Below, one piece after another: positions 13,101-24,800 of a DNA stretch of 64,000 bases. This DNA comes from Tetrahymena elliotti 4EA (Eukaryota; Ciliophora; Oligohymenophorea; Hymenostomatida; Tetrahymenidae), in NCBI GenBank assembly GCA_000231825.2, contig JH720295.1, forward strand, positions 1,088,027 to 1,152,026. The letters run 5' to 3'. Position 1 is the first letter of the stretch. Every line of letters starts with the position of its first letter. The translations under genes were made by a program, and so were the position numbers. The notes under the pieces were generated by a model. The model searched no databases. It worked only from the letters and a program-made list of their open reading frames with translations, and had not been told where the DNA came from.

Positions 13101-13226
13101 CAATCCCTTGTTGACTCTCTCTCTAACTTAGTCGGACAACCTGCCTTGAAAAAAATATAAGATCGTCTTTATGCTGATTTACCTGAAAAAGAAGCCAAGT
13201 ACCTCGCTGATAGACTTGTCTCTTGA
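10197..13226 (+). CDS. BAH + PHD finger + TFIIS central domain protein (chromatin/transcription)
   Basis: Exon 1 (10197-10773) starts at MSISDYQVGDNVLINS. A BAH-like fold covers about residues 1-115 (YGLYVYSKDIPLKQYYHGNFELF), and a PHD finger follows with a complete C4HC3 set: C120, C122, C135, C138, H144, C147, C154, C157. The donor GTAAGTC at 10774 is in phase 1. Exon 2 (12058-13226, acceptor TATTTAG) gives a 581-aa product with a TFIIS_M-type helical domain at about 310-430 (MEVREKFFEYL, KYALKEGYKNRCKILF). PHD plus TFIIS_M is the core of the Bye1/PHF3/DIDO family, which binds Pol II and H3K4me3; BAH adds a chromatin reader. Two caveats. The 1,284-nt intron is long, and exon 1 can instead splice via an acceptor ending at 10851 to a TGA near 10908. 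Exon 2 also has an in-frame ATG at 12033. Two adjacent genes are therefore possible. Confidence 0.65.
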
Positions 13227-13857
13227 GTCTTATTTAGCATATTGAATAGACATGCCTACTAAAAATAAAAAATATCATAATTTATTATAATTTTATATAA
13301 AATCAAATCAAACTATATAAACCTACCTAAAGTAGTCAAAAAAATTATCAATAAATAAATAAATAAATACCAATCTCAATCAAAAGCATCAAAAATAAAA
13401 GGGAAATATTTTTTTAGGATAAATCTGAAATTTAATTATAAATTTTTATTGCAAAAGATAATTCATTTTAAATAAATAATTTATATCCATTTACCAAGAA
13501 ATTTATTTTATGTTTATAAATATATATGTAACTCTTTCTAAATATTTTTAAATACCCTTTTTACTTTTTTCATTTAAATCTAAGATAATTGAATACAAAA
13601 TTTTTATTAATCTACCAAATTACTTTATATTTATAGCTTTGTGATCTTTCCAATATTTTTTTAGATTTACTGTGATCCCTCAACAAGGAATCAGCAAATT
13701 TAAAAAGGTTGGTTAGGATCTTTTTTCAAATTAATAATAAAAATAAATTGTTTTTAAAAAGAAAAAAATTCAAAAATAAAATAAAATTACAATTTATAAA
13801 AGAGAAATTAATAAATAAACACATAATGTGTGTTATTTAAAATAATAATTTAATTTT
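13227..13857. other. Spacer between convergent genes
   Basis: A/T-rich DNA downstream of the BAH-PHD gene and of the minus-strand microexon gene. No gene or repeat is seen. Confidence 0.4.
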
Positions 13858-15796
13858 TCAATATTTTAGAAAACAAGCAAGTAATAAGAAAGCAAGGACA
13901 AATATATTTATCTCTTCTTGTAAACTAGCTAAGATTTTTGATTTGGCTTTTTTTGTAATTTATTTTCAACAATTTTACTTGCTATTTTTATAATGTTAAT
14001 TGAGTCTGAGAAGAATAATTAATATAGATAGTTTACATTCCTTTAAATATTATTTTTTATTAAGAGATTCTTTCTATGCCATAATTATGAATAAATATCT
14101 ACTTTTTTTCTTTGTTTTAAATAAAAATGATTACTTTATTTTAATTAAAGTTAAAAATATTTACCACACCAGCTAATTCAAATTTATTTTAAACCAAAAT
14201 TATTTCTGATTTTAGTTAAAAATATATATATGTGTGATCTTTAAAATTACTTTCTGTTTTTCATCAAAATTAATTTGGTTCGTTAGTTTATTTAAAGTAT
14301 CAATTTAAATGTTTTACTATCTTTTTATTTATTCAACTTTAATTGATCTTAATGTCATCTATTGAAATGTTTTACTCTCTTTATTAATATAAAATATGTT
14401 ATCGTAATTATCTCTTAATTAATCTAAATATTGTTTTACATCCTATATTTGTTAAGTTCTCATAAATCACATTTTTTCCTATTTAACTTTACGAGCTAAT
14501 AAATTTAAAATTTAGTATTTTAAAAAATTTTCTCTCTCAAAATAGTATTTTACTAGCTATTGAATAATTAATTTATTTAATTTTAATCAACTATTCTAAA
14601 ATTTCAATTTCTACTAATAATTATGAAAATAATTTAGGAAGTCTTTTGCATCTATCTATCTTCTGAACAAAATTCATTTAAAATATTGTTTACATCCTAA
14701 TTAAAAAGTCAAATTAATTGATTTATTTATTAAGTTATAATTTAAATATCTCTACATTATCAAAATATTAAAAATTTTTTAATTACCTCTCACTATTTTA
14801 TTCAGGGGTTAAGTTAGTTAATTAATCAGATCATATATTATAAAAGGATCATTCAAAAATTGAAATTACTATTCTCTGTTTGTTATTACAAGGAAGTGAG
14901 TGAATTATGGAATACATACATTATCTTCTTGTAGTTAAAATTCTTTCCAGAATATTAATTACTCTTGACTTTTAATAATGGAGTGAGTTAATTTATAAGG
15001 ATCTATCTATGAACCAAATAGTATTCTGAAATAATAATTACTAGAATCTATTCATTTAATTGTCAAATGGTGGTATTTAATTGTAATCATTAGTTACTTA
15101 GATATATTTTTAATATAGAAGCGATTTAATTAAAATCTTAAATAAAAATTGTTACAGTCTATTATAAAAAAGAATTTAAACTCTTCTTGATCTTGAAGTA
15201 AAAGAAATATTTCTTTATTACGTGCTATTATAATAAATAACAAATTAATTAAGATTTGTTTGGAATGTAGTCAGAATAAAATTAATATATTCTATATTTT
15301 AGAGATGTTACTTATCAAAAATATTACTTTCTGTTTTCCAAATTTAAATAGTAAATTCAAATGGCTTTCCTTCACTTAATATTAATTATAATACTCAATA
15401 CTGTTCATAGTTAGACATTAAAAATTAACATATTAAAGATTCTTCAAGAAATATCATTTACTTTTCACTATTAAAAAAAATATTATATCTCGAAACTAAC
15501 TAATAAAAACTTTACTATCTATTCAATTTGTTTGATTTTGAAAAAGAATTTTTAAGTAGAAGATCATCAAACAATTTACAATCTTTTTAGAATTAAAGAA
15601 TATTATTTATTTTTTTTTTTTGGTTGAATATTATTTTTATTATTATGGTCTGGGTGTTTATTTAGTTTTAAATACTTAATTTAAGCTTATTCATTCTTAA
15701 AAATTTACTATCTTTTTAATTCAAGGTAAAATAAATATTACAATCAAATCAGTTTTATTAGTCAATCAATAAATCAAAAGTGCAATTAATTACGTC
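13858..15796 (-). CDS. Candidate microexon-array gene with hydrophobic C-terminal tail
   Basis: On the minus strand, AG-(N)-GTA units recur. In plus coordinates the 3-nt cores are 15794, 15709, 15580, 15516, 15328, 15222, 15156, 14694, 14554, 14493, 14440, 14376, 14318 and 14251. The 6-nt cores start at 15462, 15395, 15042, 14963, 14870 and 14787. Intervening 'introns' are about 50-140 nt and share nothing beyond splice ends. An 8-nt core (14165-14172) and a 4-nt core (14037-14040) follow. Because 8+4=12, phase 1 is preserved into a final exon 13858-13946 that reads KILASLQEEINIFVLAFLLL and ends KY-TGA, a plausible tail anchor or TM segment. Phase 1 has no TGA anywhere in the chain; phase 0 has two. 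The first exon is not established: an ATG at 15970-15972 opens a frame through the 26-bp repeat, but in the wrong phase. It is inference without RNA, but the regularity is far beyond chance. Confidence 0.5.
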
Positions 15797-15860
15797 CTTT
15801 TAGTATTTTTATTTTAATATCAAATATTTATACCAAATTATATTGTAATTTTATTAACTA

Positions 15861-15964
15861 GAATGGTATTTAACTTATTTCTATTTGAATGGTATTTAAC
15901 TTATTTCTATTTGAATGGTATTTAACTTATTTCTATTTGAATGGTATTTAACTTATTTCTATTT
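15861..15964. repeat. 26-bp tandem repeat, 4 perfect copies
   Basis: The unit GAATGGTATTTAACTTATTT plus CTATTT is repeated four times without a mismatch. On the minus strand each copy carries ATAG-AAATAA-GTTAAAT, the same acceptor/6-nt/donor arrangement as the adjacent microexon array. The 20-nt distance between copies is too short for a normal intron. Confidence 0.9.
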
Positions 15965-15972
15965 TCAATCAT

Positions 15973-16973
15973 ATTCAATAAATTATTTACTTAATTTATG
16001 AGAAATACTAAAGGAATCTACTAATCTTTCAAATCAATAAATCATCAGAAAGCTAAATATATATACAAATTTATTTATTGCAAATTCATTAAAATTAAGT
16101 ATATCTTTCTCACATATTATAAAAATACTTCTTTCAACAATTTTGTAAAAAGATTTAATTTAACTTTCTTACATTTCATTTAAACAATTTAGTAAAATAT
16201 GTTGGAAAAAAACACAAAATAATTAGGCCCTAAAAAAATAATTAAATTAATGTGTAAGAATTAATAAATGCATAATGTATCTATCTATTATTTTAGTTTT
16301 CACATAAGCCGATAATAAATTGATAACCATTTTATAATTATGTATGAAATCAGTTTTAATTGATGAAGTAGAACATTAGCAGAGATAATTATTAATTTTC
16401 AATGTCATACAGATACAAAAAAATGTTTTTTAATTATCAAATTTTTTTAATGTTTTTCTTTTTCAATGAACATCTGAACAAACTAACACATTTTTTTTGT
16501 TTTTAAATATTTATTTTTTTCTTGCTCCAAATCAATTGTATATTTATTCATCATTCATTCATTAATAAGAATTAATTTACCAAATGGAAGTTTTTTTAAC
16601 CTATCTTGTACATGTTAAATTTCTCTAGGTATTCATAAAACAATACAATGATAAGTGTAAATTAGTTTACTATTTGTTAATATTTTGTATTTTAATAATA
16701 TTTGAAGGAGTTTGTTTATTAATTTTTCCCTTCAAATTTATTGATGATTCATTCATAATCAATAAGTAGAATTTTAATAAAGATTATTTTAAGATTTCAA
16801 GTTTCTAAATGAATGAAAATAGACATGATAAGAGTATTATTATATGAAAATCATCCTTCTTACTCTCTTAGTATTTAAATATAACTTTGTCTAAAATACT
16901 GTTTGTTATAAAAATAATCGATTTAATAATTTTGGAAGAGTAAAAATAGTTTTGAGAACAACTAGATAAAAAG
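15973..16973. other. Spacer between divergent genes
   Basis: A/T-rich DNA between the start of the minus-strand microexon array and the LRR gene. One isolated AG-AGA-GTAAGA on the minus strand (core 16864-16866) resembles the array but stands alone. Promoters of both genes presumably lie here. Confidence 0.35.
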
Positions 16974-19900
16974 ATGTTAATTTAAAAATAATATTTTGAC
17001 AGTTTAGAAAAAGTAAAATAAAATATTTTGAGAATTCATTTGATTAATTTTATTATTCTAAAAACTAAAGTTTATCAATTCTGAATTAAGATATCATTTA
17101 GGCCTTCATATAAACTTAGAGTAAGCTTATATAATCATAATTAGTTTAATTAATATACAATCAATAACATAATTTTATAAATAATTTTTTTAAAAACTAA
17201 AAAAGTTCAAAGGCGTTTGGATCTTTTGTCCTATAAGATCTATGCTCTACTCTAGAAAAATGTACAAATCTCTTAGAATTAAATCTTAGCCTTTAGTAAA
17301 AATAATTCAATAAAATATAAATATTAATTAAAAGAAAATATAAACAAATACCTGTATTCTTCTTAAGAATCTAGTTAATTTTATTTCTTAGTTCAAATAA
17401 TGCTGGGGAGTGTGGTTTGCTTAAATTAAGTTCTGCTTTAAAAAATTGCACAAAACTAACTTCTTTAAAATTGGATCTTGGGTAAACAGATTATATTTTT
17501 TTCAGTACTGAGATATTTTAATTACTTTTTAAAAGTTAAATTGATCTTCAATTTGACTTTTTTAAGAACTTTTATTCTAAAATAGATCTAACAAAATTGG
17601 CTCAAAATGTATTTCTCAATTGATTCCTGCTTTTGAAAATTTAACAGAACTCTCCATTTTATCTCTCAATCTCTAGTAAAATAAAAGTTTAATATCCAAA
17701 ACAAAAACAACAGATACATCTACATACACTCATTATTTTTAATTAGATGATCACAACTCAAAAGAATATCTATTTCAACTAGATTTTTTTATTTTAACAA
17801 AACTTTTTATGATGTTTTATGATATCGTTTTATGTCATATGTAAATCTTCAAAATAGGTGTGATATTTTTTTCTGATGGCCCTAGACTTGTTATTTTTCT
17901 ATAAAATGTTCTAAAAATTCAAATCTCATTTTTGTTTTTGATAAAAAAGTTTTTTATCTGAATAAAGAAAAAAACAAATAGAACGTTTACTGACTTTTTT
18001 AATTAAAAACACTAAAATATCTAGTTAAATTAACTTTGATTATTTTTTTAATCTTAATATGTAAAGCAACAATTATATTGGTGAGTCAGGTTTACAAGAT
18101 TTATTTTCTATCTGGGAAAATTGCTAAAATCTGAAATTCTTAAATCTTAATTTGATGTAGTTAATTTTATTTTGTTTAGTTTTTATTTTCTAAATTTTTT
18201 AAATTGTTTTTCCTTGTTTTAAATAAAAATTAACAAATTTTAAGAATTGAATTAAATATTGATACTATTATTTCAATACCTTACTTTATTAATAAAAAAA
18301 ATATTTATTTCATATCAATAATTTAATAATTTATATTTTATTCTCTAATTATTATAGGTAAAATAAAATTGGTGACCAAGGGGCTTCTGATCTTGGATTT
18401 GCTTTATAACTATGTTCAGATTTATAAAGTTTAACACTTGAATTAGGGTAAATATTTACATTATTTAATTTAGTACTTACTTAACAATTTTTAGATACAA
18501 TAATATTAGTGATGAGGGAATATCTGTGATTAGTGAAGCCTTAAAGAACCAAACAAATTTAAAATAACTCTCTCTTGATTTAACGTATTAAATTATTTCA
18601 TTTTAAAATGGCTATTTCAGAAAAATAATAAAATTTATTTTAATTTATAATTCATCAAAATTATTTGGGCAAATATTAATTATTAATTTCTATTTTATTA
18701 ATTAACAAATATCTTATGAAAATTGTTCAATTTTTTTAAGTAATTAAATTTTATTTTGATATTATTAAAAAATCAAAAAAAGTTAGAATTACATTAGCCC
18801 TTTAGGTATATCTAAATTAGCAGAAGCTTTATCAAATTGCATTAAATTGATTAATTTAAGGTTAGAGATTTCGTAAAAAATTTTTGGTTTTCTTCAAGAA
18901 TTTTTAAGACTTAAAATTATTAATAAATAAAAAATTATTATTCAAATACTCTAAATCCTTTTTCTTTAAGGACACTTTCAAAATCACTTTTTCCTTGAAA
19001 AGTTGGGTGTGAAAAAAGGATGTTAATTACTTTTTTTTAATTTGAAAAAAAAGTGTCTTCATTAATGAGGATTTAAAGTTTTTGAAAATTATTTGACTAA
19101 AACAATTCATTAAATCAATCAATTTTTGATGTTCAGTAAATAAATAAAATTTTTAATTAAATTATTAAAAGCTATAATAATATTTGTGATCAAGGGACAT
19201 CTAAATTAATGTTTGCTTTAACAAGTTGTATTAATCTTTCGAGTTTGAAACTAAATCTTAAGTAAAAATATTATGAATTAAATATTAAGATTTATTTCTT
19301 CCAAATTAGTATTTGAAATAAATTAAATTCTTTTTTTTCAAATTTAAATAGTTCAAATAATATTGTAGAATTTTTTTAAATCAACTTTGGTTTTAATCTG
19401 GCTAAATGTACCAATCTCACTTATATATCAATACAATTATCGTAAATTTAATTTTCTTTGTTTTTCAATTTAAAAATAGCTTCAAAAAATGTATTTTAAA
19501 TTTGAAAATGATAAAATAATAAGTTTAATTGAATTGAATTAAAATTAATAAATAAAAGATACAATGGTATAATAGAAACATTTGATTTAGGTTCTTATTT
19601 GACTAAATTTAAGCTTCTTAAATCTTTGGAATTAAAATTTCAGTAAATCTTTATTTTAATTAGAATTCAATAAAAAATTCATTTTTTTAATTAATAAAAA
19701 TTTCTATAAACAGAAGTTGCTATTTCGTTGATTAAACAATTGAAAATTTTTGTGCTAGCTTTGAAAAAAACTTTGATGCTTCTTAAGAGTAAAATTGCTT
19801 TCAATAAAACATTTGTTAACAAAGAACTTAAATAGATATTTTTAATTTAAAAATGAATTTTAATCAAAAAAAAAATCATAAATTTTACTTTTAATTTGCT

Positions 19901-21167
19901 AATTAAATGTTGATAATATTTCTTTTTTTAATGAAGTTATAATTACCTTCCAGATTCTGATGTTTCTTATTTGGAATAAACTTTAGAAAATTGCCAATAA
20001 CTAACTACTTTCTTGATTGATTTAAGGTAGGTATATTTTGCAAAATTTAGATTGAATATAATTTAAACAAATTTACCTGAATCTTTAAGGATTTATTTTA
20101 TAAAAAATAGCTCAAATAAAATAAGCTAAAATAGATTAAATTAACTGTGCAGTGTTTTATCAAAATTCATCAATCTTTAAAATCTAACAATAAATCTAGC
20201 GTAATTATTTTAATTTTACATTTATACATTTTTACTAAAACATTCTCAAAACACTTAAATTATAAATAATTAAATTAATCTTTACGAATTGTTTATTATT
20301 AAGACTTTTTAGCTAAATTACAGTATATTTATTGATTGATTGATAATTTACAATTAATTTAATGAAATAAGTTCAAATGATTTTAACACTTAATCGACAA
20401 ATGAATTCTCAACATTTTTGAAAAATTTCAAAAATCTGAAGGTTTTATTTTTAGATCTGAGGTAATTAAATAATTATTTTTTATTGATTTAATTTAAAAG
20501 ATAAAATCAGAAATTTAATTTACTTTTTTTATTAATTAATTTAATTTTTAACTATTAAAATTTCCATTTTGCCAATATTCTCATTTAAAATATATAGCAA
20601 TAATAAAATGAATGACCTTAAAATCTAATAATTAAGCAAAGGGATTATTGATTCTCCTAATATTACATCTTTAAAGCTATATCTAGGGTAATAATTAAGA
20701 TTAAATTAAAATTCAATTTACAAATTTTCTTTCTCACAATGTAAATATGTTTGCCAAAACAATAAAAAAACAATGAATTTTTAACATTTTAATTTAATCT
20801 ATTAAATTAAAGACAAAACTTGATTACACTTAAAGGGTTTGTTTAATTAAGTAAGATTATTGAAGCTAAAAAAGATCATCTTCAAATTTTAGAACTCAAT
20901 CTTTACTAGAAGTAATAATTAAATGTCAATTTCTTTTAAAAAATGTTTTATTTATTTCAAAAAATATTCTTTTTTTAAAACTTTGAAAACAGTATGAATC
21001 TTTCAGGGCTTGAATCTATCATTTAAAATTTAACCTTATCTTTGAAAAAATGCTCATTACTTTAATCTCTAAAGATTTTAGTTTTCGAAACTTAAACTAA
21101 ATTGTATGCATAAAATAAAATCCTTAAGGCTAAAAGATTAGTTTCTCATTATATTTCACTTGTTTGA
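16974..21167 (+). CDS. Leucine-rich repeat protein A, ~19 exons, one repeat per exon
   Basis: Model: exons 16974-17012, 17071-17120, then LRR exons at 17206, 17392, 17586, 18067, 18358, 18495, 18783, 19172, 19352 (each exactly 90 nt), 19559 (84), 19714 (75), 19937, 20111, 20372, 20598 (90 each), 20813 (99) and the last exon 20993-21167. Every intron after exon 2 is phase 2. Total 563 aa. Each LRR exon reads S/Y-N-x-I-x-x-x-G/...-L-x-x-AL-x-x-C-x-x-L-x-x-L-x-L-x-L, a ribonuclease-inhibitor-like repeat. The C-terminus KILKAKRLVSHYISLV with TGA parallels that of the neighbouring gene. An in-frame TGA lies just before the chosen ATG. A degraded repeat may sit in the long intron after 17675. Function is unknown; LRRs of this type mediate protein binding. 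The two genes are probably a tandem duplication. Confidence 0.75.
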
Positions 21168-21860
21168 ATCAACAAATACTTTATGTTTGTATGTATGTTT
21201 AAATATTCTAAACAATTAATAATAATAAAATAGATAACTATTATACTTACTTTTGCAAATAATCAATCATGCTCTTACTTTTTTAAAATTATTTTAACAT
21301 TAACCTATTAAATAAATAAAAAATTAATAAACAAATATTGAGATAAGTTGCACAAAAATAGATAAACTACTAAAAATAATAAAGAAATAACAAACAAAGA
21401 TATAAAGATATAATTTGCAAGATCAAAGAATCTACTAAAAATTATTTTAGAACAATCATAGGTACTCTTGATACTAATCTCATTAGTACTCATATTTTCT
21501 AAAAAATAAATTTTAAAATAAGACAAAAAAAATATACTTATTCTTTTGAATTCTAAAGATCTTTGAATATTTATCAAGGGGGAAACTTTAGTACTACTCT
21601 AACTATCTCATTTTCATATAAAAAAATCATTAAGTTACTCTGCCAATTCACTTAAAAACATAGAAAAAACACTCTAAAATTAAAAATTTATATCCAAAAC
21701 TTAATAGATTGTAATAAAGATTGTTAAAAAAATAATATAAATAAGAGAGTAGAGAAGATAGCATGCTCTTTAGTTAAAAAATTCCTATAACTTTACAAGG
21801 GATAAAGAATATTAATAAATTAATTGATCTAATGATTCTTAGGATGAAAATTTAATTAAA
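21168..21860. other. Spacer between tandem LRR genes
   Basis: A/T-rich DNA. A minus-strand open stretch (21308-21577) is hydrophobic, of spacer composition, and is not accepted as a gene. Confidence 0.4.
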
Positions 21861-24800
21861 ATGTTTGAGAATAATAAAAATACAAGTATTATTCTCAAAT
21901 TAAATTTAAAGATTTGGAGGAGGTATTGTTTTTTTGAAAAAAAAATAAATTATTTAAATGAAACAATCTCAAGCGAATTGTTGAAATTCAAATTTTCTTA
22001 TGGAAAATGTTATTTGTATGAGTTAGAGATTAAGGAGTAGTTTGATATTTACTCTATAGATGATCTTAATAAGAGAGAGAATTAGAAGTGGAAACCATTT
22101 TAAATTATAGGGTAGGAAAAGAAACAACCATAAATATAAATGGAGAATAAAATGGTATTTTTAAATAAATAATGACAAATATTAAAAAAATAAATAATTT
22201 CAAGAAAGCTACAAATTATAAAAAATATGTAGATAGAACTCGATGGAAATGATGAAAGAGAGCTTTCTTTTGAAGAAGAAAGAAAATTGAAAATAAACAT
22301 TGAAACCCTACAAGATTAAAATAGCAATTTAATATAATTTGAATCATCTGAACAAAACGAAATGGATTTGGAAGATGTGAATCCAAAATCATCACTAACC
22401 GTTTAGTTTATTTTGTCCATTTTAAAAAGCTATGAAAATTTAATCTACAACAAATTGCTAGAGATAGAATTTGAATCAAGAATAATAAATCCATTTAAAA
22501 TAAACTTTAATAAGCTCTAAAACATTTATTTAGATACTTTAAATACTTGTTTTAGTTTAAGTTCAACTTGCATAAAAAGAATATAAATTAAATCTAATAT
22601 TTAAGAACTATTTCTCTTAAAGAAAGACTTACCAAGCATTTCAATTGAAATATTTTATCTTTAAATTAATATCTTTAGGATTTATGATCACATTTGCAAA
22701 TCAGACTACTGTTGTGGATGTATTGCTTTGACTCCTAAATATTAGAAGAAGAAATTTATTTTAGATTTAAATTCTTACTTTTCTAAAGTGATCAATATTG
22801 AAATAAATGACCCATAAAATAGATTTATACATTAATGGATAAACTGATTTGTTACAATTATAAAATGAAGAAGGTGCTCATTAATTAATTTTTAGACTGA
22901 CATAAAGTAATTACCTAATATCTTAAACAAAGGTCATATAATATTTTTTGCTTTTAGTATTTTTTTAAAAATGCAAAAAAATTAAAGAATATTAAGTAAC
23001 TTGGCTGAATAATTAAGATAAAAAAATATTCTGTGTCTGATGATAAAGAATTTATCAAAGTAAATATGTAATATTCCATATAATTAATTTTAATTAAAGG
23101 AAATTAGTAATCTACAAAAAAAAAAAGAAAAATAGAAGAGCTCAAAAAAAAAAATGTAATAAGTATACTTTTTCGGTTTATCTTAAGTAATTTAAAATGA
23201 TTTTACTTCTTGATAAATTATTTATTTATCTCTTAAAAAAAGTTAAAAAATTCAAACTTTTTATCACTAACGAATATAGTGATTGATTTAAGGTAAAATT
23301 AATTATTACAAATTCAAATTAAATTAATTTAAAAAAAATATTTTCATTCATTTTTTACTTTTTATCATTGTTTTTCTTACCTTAAGTCTTAAAAAGTAAA
23401 TTAATTTTTTTTCATCATTAAAAAAGTTTAAGTACTTTTAAAAATGAAGAAAATATGGAATTATTATGCTCTATTATTAAATAATGTATTAATCTTACTA
23501 GCTTAAGAGTAAATTTTAGGTAAAAATGTTTCATTGATTTATTTATTTATAGAATTTTTACATTTTTTATGAGAATAAATTATAATATTATTAATAAAAA
23601 AACTATTCTTGTAATTTTTATGGATTAAATTAAAATTTAATATTAAAATAATTAGTTCATTTGATCTAGTTAAAAAAGAAGATTTACCTAATGCTTATGC
23701 TGCAATCAAAAATTGTACTATTCTTAGAGAACTAGATCTTGAAATTGGGTATTTAAGTTAAATTTTAACATTTTGATTTATTAAAACAAAAAAACAGAGT
23801 TCTTAATAAATTATTATATATTTTTTTCAATAATTAAATTAATAATTGTTCTTGTTTGATCTATAAATAGAAACTTATCTATTGGAGATAAAGGACTGTC
23901 GATTCTATGCTCAAATTTAGCAAATTATGCTAATCTATCCTCTTTAAGACTTTGTCTTTCGTAAAAATTTAACGTCTTTTAATTTTCTAAATGAAACAAA
24001 CATGTTAAAAATTATTTAATCTTAATACTTATCATTTTTATTATTTTACTTGTTTAATTATTGCTCATCTCATTCACATTAAATTAAAAATAGAAAAAAT
24101 TCTATTGGATATTAAGCAGCCTGTGATTTATTTACAGTTTTGGCAAGACACACTAATCTCTCTGATCTAACTCTTGATTTAAGGTATTTCAAATTTATTC
24201 TTATTTTAAATTTAATCAAATAGGAAAATTTCTCAAAATGAAATAAAAAACATACATAGCATAACATAACATACACAATTAATATCTCAGATCTGAAAAG
24301 AATAATTCCATTTTTTTTTTTAGAAATTTCGAATAAGAATTTTTATTTTTGGGATTTTTATACTAACTTATAATTTTCAAAAGAAATTAAAGTATATTTT
24401 AAATAAATTATTTCAGTTACAATTAAATTGGATCTACTTGTATTCTAGGCCTAGGTTAGTAATTAGCAAAAATAATTAATCTTTCAAGTTTGAATCTTTA
24501 TCTTAGGTAATTAATTATTCATTTACCTCAATTAATTATTTATGACAAATTTTAAGTGAAAATGGAATTACAGATGAAAATGTTCAAGTTCTAGGCTTAT
24601 CATTAGCAACTTGCACTAAACTTTCTCATTTAGAGCTCTATTTAAGGTATAAATAAATAAACATTTATTTTAAATTAGTTTCTACGATTTGTTTTAGAAA
24701 TATATCATAAACTATTTGTTAAATTCGATCAAATCAATTCAATTAAAATATTGTAAAAGATAAAATAAAACAAGTGTTTATTGTGTTCCAACTTTAAGCT

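Noticed and set aside
17760..17960. Possible additional LRR exon in LRR gene A near 17855-17945
   Set aside because: The repeat-like frame hits TGA in phase 2, and no donor keeps the frame; probably a dead repeat within the intron.
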